From Planctomycetia bacterium (GTDB lineage: Bacteria; Planctomycetota; PLA2; JAEUHO01), in contig JAUXCH010000025.1 in the NCBI GenBank assembly GCA_030618975.1, positions 1 to 16,745 of the forward strand: a stretch of 16,745 bases of DNA. Reading direction: 5' to 3'. Under the pieces are notes generated by a model that worked only from the letters and a program-made list of their open reading frames with translations, did not search any database and was not told where the DNA came from. Both the position numbers and the translations under genes were made by a program. Shown here piece after piece: positions 15,235 to 16,745 of the stretch (position 1 is its first letter; each line of letters opens with the position of its first letter).

Positions 15235-15636
15235 GTGCGCCAGGTCCGCACCCTCGCTGGCGTTCTCGTGGCGGGCGTCATCCTCTCGCCACGCCTTGCG
15301 GCCGGGCCGTCGGCCGAGGCCCGGAAGGTCGTCGAGATCTGCGAACGTCACCGGTCGCTCGCGGACGCCTTCCTGCTCGTGGCACGTGACCTCGCCGTGC
15401 GGGCCCGCGGTCGCGACGTGACCGACGAGCCCCGACTCGTGCTGGGCGCGCCGTTCCACGAGGGCCGCTTCCACCGGCGCGCCGCGCAGCGCATCCAGCC
15501 GCTGCACGTGTCGCAGCGGTGCACGCGGCTGACGTCGATCGTCCTCGCGACCGGGGCACGGCGACGACTCGCGGCGGGTACCCTGGACGGCGATGCCCTG
15601 GGGGTGGCCCTCGCCGAGTTCAGGGCGTCCGCGTGA
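15235..15636 (+). CDS. Small secreted protein of unknown function
   Basis: From GTG 15235 the protein (133 residues) has a basic start and a hydrophobic stretch ending near LSPRLAAG, which reads as a Sec signal peptide. The mature part is Arg/Ala/Leu-rich with two Cys (in VVEICERH and SQRCTRL) and no motif I recognise. Codon choice has strong G/C in third positions, as in its neighbours, which supports coding in this frame over the antisense frame. It is divergent from the nuclease gene, with 65 bp between them, and its stop overlaps a possible 35-codon ORF. Function is not assignable. Confidence 0.55.
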   Translation: MRQVRTLAGVLVAGVILSPRLAAGPSAEARKVVEICERHRSLADAFLLVARDLAVRARGRDVTDEPRLVLGAPFHEGRFHRRAAQRIQPLHVSQRCTRLTSIVLATGARRRLAAGTLDGDALGVALAEFRASA

Positions 15637-15740
15637 AGACTCGCGTTCGCCAGCCCCGCACGCCCGGGTCGCTCGTTCTGGAGAAGGGGTGGATCGCGAC
15701 CTGCGATCTCGACGTGCGCGTGATCGAGGAACCGACCTGA
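15633..15740 (+). CDS. Possible small ORF coupled to the preceding gene, 35 aa
   Basis: GTG 15633 overlaps the TGA of the previous gene as GTGA, an arrangement typical of translational coupling. The peptide reads MKTRVRQPRTPGSLVLEKGW and ends DLDVRVIEEPT. It has no signal peptide or known motif. It may be a real small cytosolic protein or the remnant of one. Confidence 0.3.
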   Translation: MKTRVRQPRTPGSLVLEKGWIATCDLDVRVIEEPT

Positions 15741-15864
15741 GCCGCGGGACAGGAAGGATGGGGGGGCCGAGCCGAAGCCGCCGCGAGTCCTGTCGGAGGT
15801 CGCGTCGGCACCGTGTACCATGGCCCGCGCGCCGGGCTCGCCCACGTGGGAGCCAACGGCCGAT

Positions 15865-15939
15865 CGGGGTGTACCTCAGTGGTAGAGGGGTAGCTTTGGG
15901 AGCTACCAGTCGCGGGTTCGAATCCCGCCACCCCGACCA
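15865..15939 (+). tRNA. tRNA-Pro (anticodon UGG)
   Basis: A 75-nt cloverleaf. The acceptor CGGGGTG pairs perfectly with CACCCCG, the D loop contains AGTGGTAGAG, the anticodon stem GTAGC/GCTAC encloses loop TTTGGGA with anticodon TGG, and the T arm has GGGTTCGAATCCC. CCA is encoded. It stands alone, with no second tRNA next to it. The 124 bases upstream (15741-15864) hold no gene that I can support; TACCAT at 15816-15821 is a weak -10 candidate. Confidence 0.97.
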
Positions 15940-15962
15940 CCTCCTCAGCGCACGGAGGTGGT
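15936..15962 (+). terminator. Hairpin starting within the tRNA-Pro 3' end
   Basis: ACCACCTCC (15936-15944) is a perfect inverted repeat of GGAGGTGGT (15954-15962) with a 9-nt loop. The left arm includes the discriminator base and CCA of tRNA-Pro. There is no T-run. It may end tRNA transcription or mark a 3'-processing site. Confidence 0.45.
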
Positions 15963-15970
15963 GGGGATCC

Positions 15971-16014
15971 CGTCACCGCCCGTCGCACTGCGCTGGGCGC
16001 CGTCGGCGGTGACG
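15971..16014. terminator. Inverted repeat between convergent genes
   Basis: CGTCACCGCC (15971-15980) pairs perfectly with GGCGGTGACG (16005-16014) around a 24-nt GC-rich loop. It sits between the end of tRNA-Pro and the end of the small lipoprotein gene that converges on it, so a bidirectional terminator is the simplest reading. Confidence 0.45.
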
Positions 16015-16030
16015 CGTGGCCGAGTCCGTG

Positions 16031-16177
16031 CTAACAGGGGTTGCAGGAGTTCGGCTGGTTGCAGGGGTTGGGCTGGTTGCAGGGATTCGGCTGGTTGCAG
16101 GGGTTGTTGCAGGCGCAGGCGGCCACGAAGCCGACGACGCCGAGCAGCACCGCGATCAGGATGAGTCTCCGGAGCAT
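16031..16177 (-). CDS. Tiny Cys/Asn/Pro-repeat lipoprotein, 48 aa
   Basis: ATG 16177 has GGAGG eight bases upstream. Residues 1-20 are a lipoprotein signal (MLRRLILIAVLLGVVGF, then VAAC with Cys21). The 28-residue mature part is CACNNPC followed by three perfect or near-perfect copies of a six-residue unit Cys-Asn-Gln-Pro-Asn-Pro (the last ending in Ser), then CNPC. Eight of 28 residues are Cys. The same CNQPNPC unit occurs in the larger lipoprotein encoded 138 bp upstream, so the two are paralogues. Regularly spaced Cys with Pro and Asn suggests metal binding or disulfide cross-linking at the cell surface, but this is inference; I know no characterised homologue. Its clear ribosome site, signal peptide and lipobox argue that it is a real gene despite its length. 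Confidence 0.8.
   Translation of the reverse strand: MLRRLILIAVLLGVVGFVAACACNNPCNQPNPCNQPNPCNQPNSCNPC
16046..16099 (-). repeat. Three tandem 18-bp coding repeats
   Basis: Three head-to-tail 18-bp units encode Cys-Asn-Gln-Pro-Asn-Pro/Ser. They differ only at a few positions, mostly third bases, which fits recent duplication or selection for the peptide sequence. Confidence 0.85.
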
Positions 16178-16212
16178 CGTTCTGTCCTCCACGTCTTTGT
16201 CTCTGGATGCAA

Positions 16213-16252
16213 CGAGGCCGCGAGCGGACCTCCCTACCCACTCGCGGCCTCG
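16213..16252 (-). terminator. 12-bp perfect hairpin between the two small lipoprotein genes
   Basis: CGAGGCCGCGAG (16213-16224) pairs perfectly with CTCGCGGCCTCG (16241-16252) across a 16-nt loop. It lies 64 bp past the stop of the upstream lipoprotein gene and 36 bp before the start of the downstream one. It is probably a terminator for the first gene or an attenuator setting relative expression. No T-run is present. Nothing else is apparent in the 138-bp gap (16178-16315) apart from the downstream ribosome site. Confidence 0.55.
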
Positions 16253-16315
16253 GCGGTATCGGGATCCGCAGCCGAACCAGGTCGACTGCGAACCCCTGCT
16301 GATGCTATGTCCTGC

Positions 16316-16606
16316 CTAGTAGCCGCAGGGGGGCGGGCAAGGGGCAGGGCAAGGGGCCGGGCAAGGGGCCGGGCACGGGGGCGGGCACGGAGCCGGAGCA
16401 CAGGGGTCCGCGCACGGGTTGCACGGGTTGGGCTCGTTGCACGGGTTCGGGCACGGCTCGCACGGGTTCGGCTGGTTGCAGGGGTTCGCGCAGGGATCTG
16501 CGCAGGGGTTGGGCTGGTTGCAGGGGTTCGGGCACGAACTGCAGCCGGCCAGGGCGAAGCTACCGACCATCAGGGCGATCAGCAGCGCGTATCGGAACTT
16601 GGTCAT
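16316..16606 (-). CDS. Cys/Pro-rich repeat lipoprotein, 96 aa
   Basis: ATG 16606 has AGGAGT about nine bases upstream and is followed directly by a lipoprotein signal ending FALAGC (Cys22). The frame is open further upstream to 16732, but that extension would bury the signal. The 75-residue mature part contains 18 Cys and 29 Pro. Its first two thirds are built from CNQPNPC, CADPC, CANPC, CEPC and CNEPNPC units. The last third is a run of CPAPC/CPPPC units ending CGY. Spacings are mostly CxxxC with some CxxC and CxxxxxC. The smaller lipoprotein downstream carries the same CNQPNPC unit. No charged core, Trp or long hydrophobic segment exists, so a normal folded domain is unlikely; a metal-binding or disulfide-linked surface layer component is the best guess. 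I do not recognise the family. Confidence 0.8.
   Translation of the reverse strand: MTKFRYALLIALMVGSFALAGCSSCPNPCNQPNPCADPCANPCNQPNPCEPCPNPCNEPNPCNPCADPCAPAPCPPPCPAPCPAPCPAPCPPPCGY
16325..16387 (-). repeat. Tandem 12-bp repeats encoding Cys-Pro-Ala/Pro-Pro
   Basis: Five consecutive 12-bp G-rich units (plus strand GGGGCMGGGCAM-like) encode the CPAPC/CPPPC run at the C-terminal end of the larger lipoprotein. Short perfect units of this kind can gain or lose copies by slippage. Confidence 0.75.
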
Positions 16607-16670
16607 CTCGCGATTACTCCTAAGGACTTTGCCTTTGGACGGGCCCTGCCGGAGAGGTTCACGCGAATCC

Positions 16671-16684
16671 TTGCTCGCGAGCAA
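16671..16684. promoter_or_regulatory. 14-bp perfect palindrome upstream of the Cys/Pro-rich lipoprotein
   Basis: TTGCTCGCGAGCAA is its own reverse complement. It lies 65 bases before the ATG at 16606, where an operator of a dimeric regulator would be expected. The rest of the 139 bases at this edge (16607-16745) shows no supported gene and no clear promoter boxes. Confidence 0.35.
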
Positions 16685-16745
16685 CGCCCAACCTCCGCGG
16701 GACATGGTAGGGAAAGGTGGACGCTTCGCCAAGTCGGAGGGGACC

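Noticed and set aside
15748..15794. Inverted repeat GACAGGA/TCCTGTC upstream of tRNA-Pro
   Set aside because: Seven-bp arms separated by 33 bases are expected by chance in GC-rich DNA and no function is suggested.
15620..15988. Minus-strand frame containing GVAGFEPATGSSQS
   Set aside because: Spurious translation of the strand opposite tRNA-Pro.
16046..16387. Repeats considered as a CRISPR array
   Set aside because: The repeats are direct, 12 or 18 bp, without spacers, and lie in frame within lipoprotein coding sequence.

Overview
The window looks like chromosomal DNA from a high-G+C bacterium with two membranes. By eye G+C is about two thirds, GTG starts are common, and there are at least four lipoprotein signal peptides, an outer-membrane beta-barrel with a C-terminal Phe, and a periplasmic multiheme cytochrome. 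Two tRNA genes encode their own CCA. I cannot name the phylum; a planctomycete, myxobacterium, acidobacterium or related candidate phylum would all fit.

Layout. (1) 1-1654, minus: the 5' part of a metallophosphoesterase gene, probably lipid-anchored, running off the left edge. (2) 1691-2977: a scar. A sodium:solute symporter gene (plus) breaks off after about 170 codons and abuts a 3'-truncated IS5-family transposase gene (minus). (3) 2974-4383, minus: an intact lipoprotein of unknown function, then the N-terminal stub of an amidohydrolase. (4) 4457-8659, minus: a tight four-gene run in the order D-amino-acid dehydrogenase-like flavoprotein, seven-heme cytochrome c fused to a membrane cytochrome b, DUF1622 membrane protein, outer-membrane beta-barrel. 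Gaps are 9 bp and 19 bp, followed by a 4-bp ATGA overlap. (5) 8835-12850, plus: a large MalT/LAL-type LuxR regulator, an 81-residue protein, an Asp/Glu racemase-family enzyme and a short ORF that looks like a gene stub. (6) 12882-15169, minus: a membrane-anchored nuclease of the SNase fold, a parvulin-type prolyl isomerase lipoprotein and tRNA-Arg(UCU). (7) 15235-15939, plus: a small secreted protein, a possible coupled 35-codon ORF and tRNA-Pro(UGG). (8) 16031-16606, minus: two paralogous small lipoproteins whose mature parts are almost entirely Cys/Pro/Asn repeats.

How the genes may work together. The dehydrogenase should release electrons from D-amino acids, and the co-transcribed cytochrome c/b fusion is a plausible quinone-linked carrier for them. 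The racemase-family enzyme lies just across the divergent regulator, so region 8.6-12.7 kb together with the 4.4-8.7 kb operon could be one D-amino-acid (or related chiral acid) oxidation module under LAL control. This is inference from gene order. The most unusual genes are the two Cys/Pro-rich lipoproteins at the right end, which match no family I know. The left third carries three broken genes (symporter, transposase, amidohydrolase) and looks like a site of past rearrangement.
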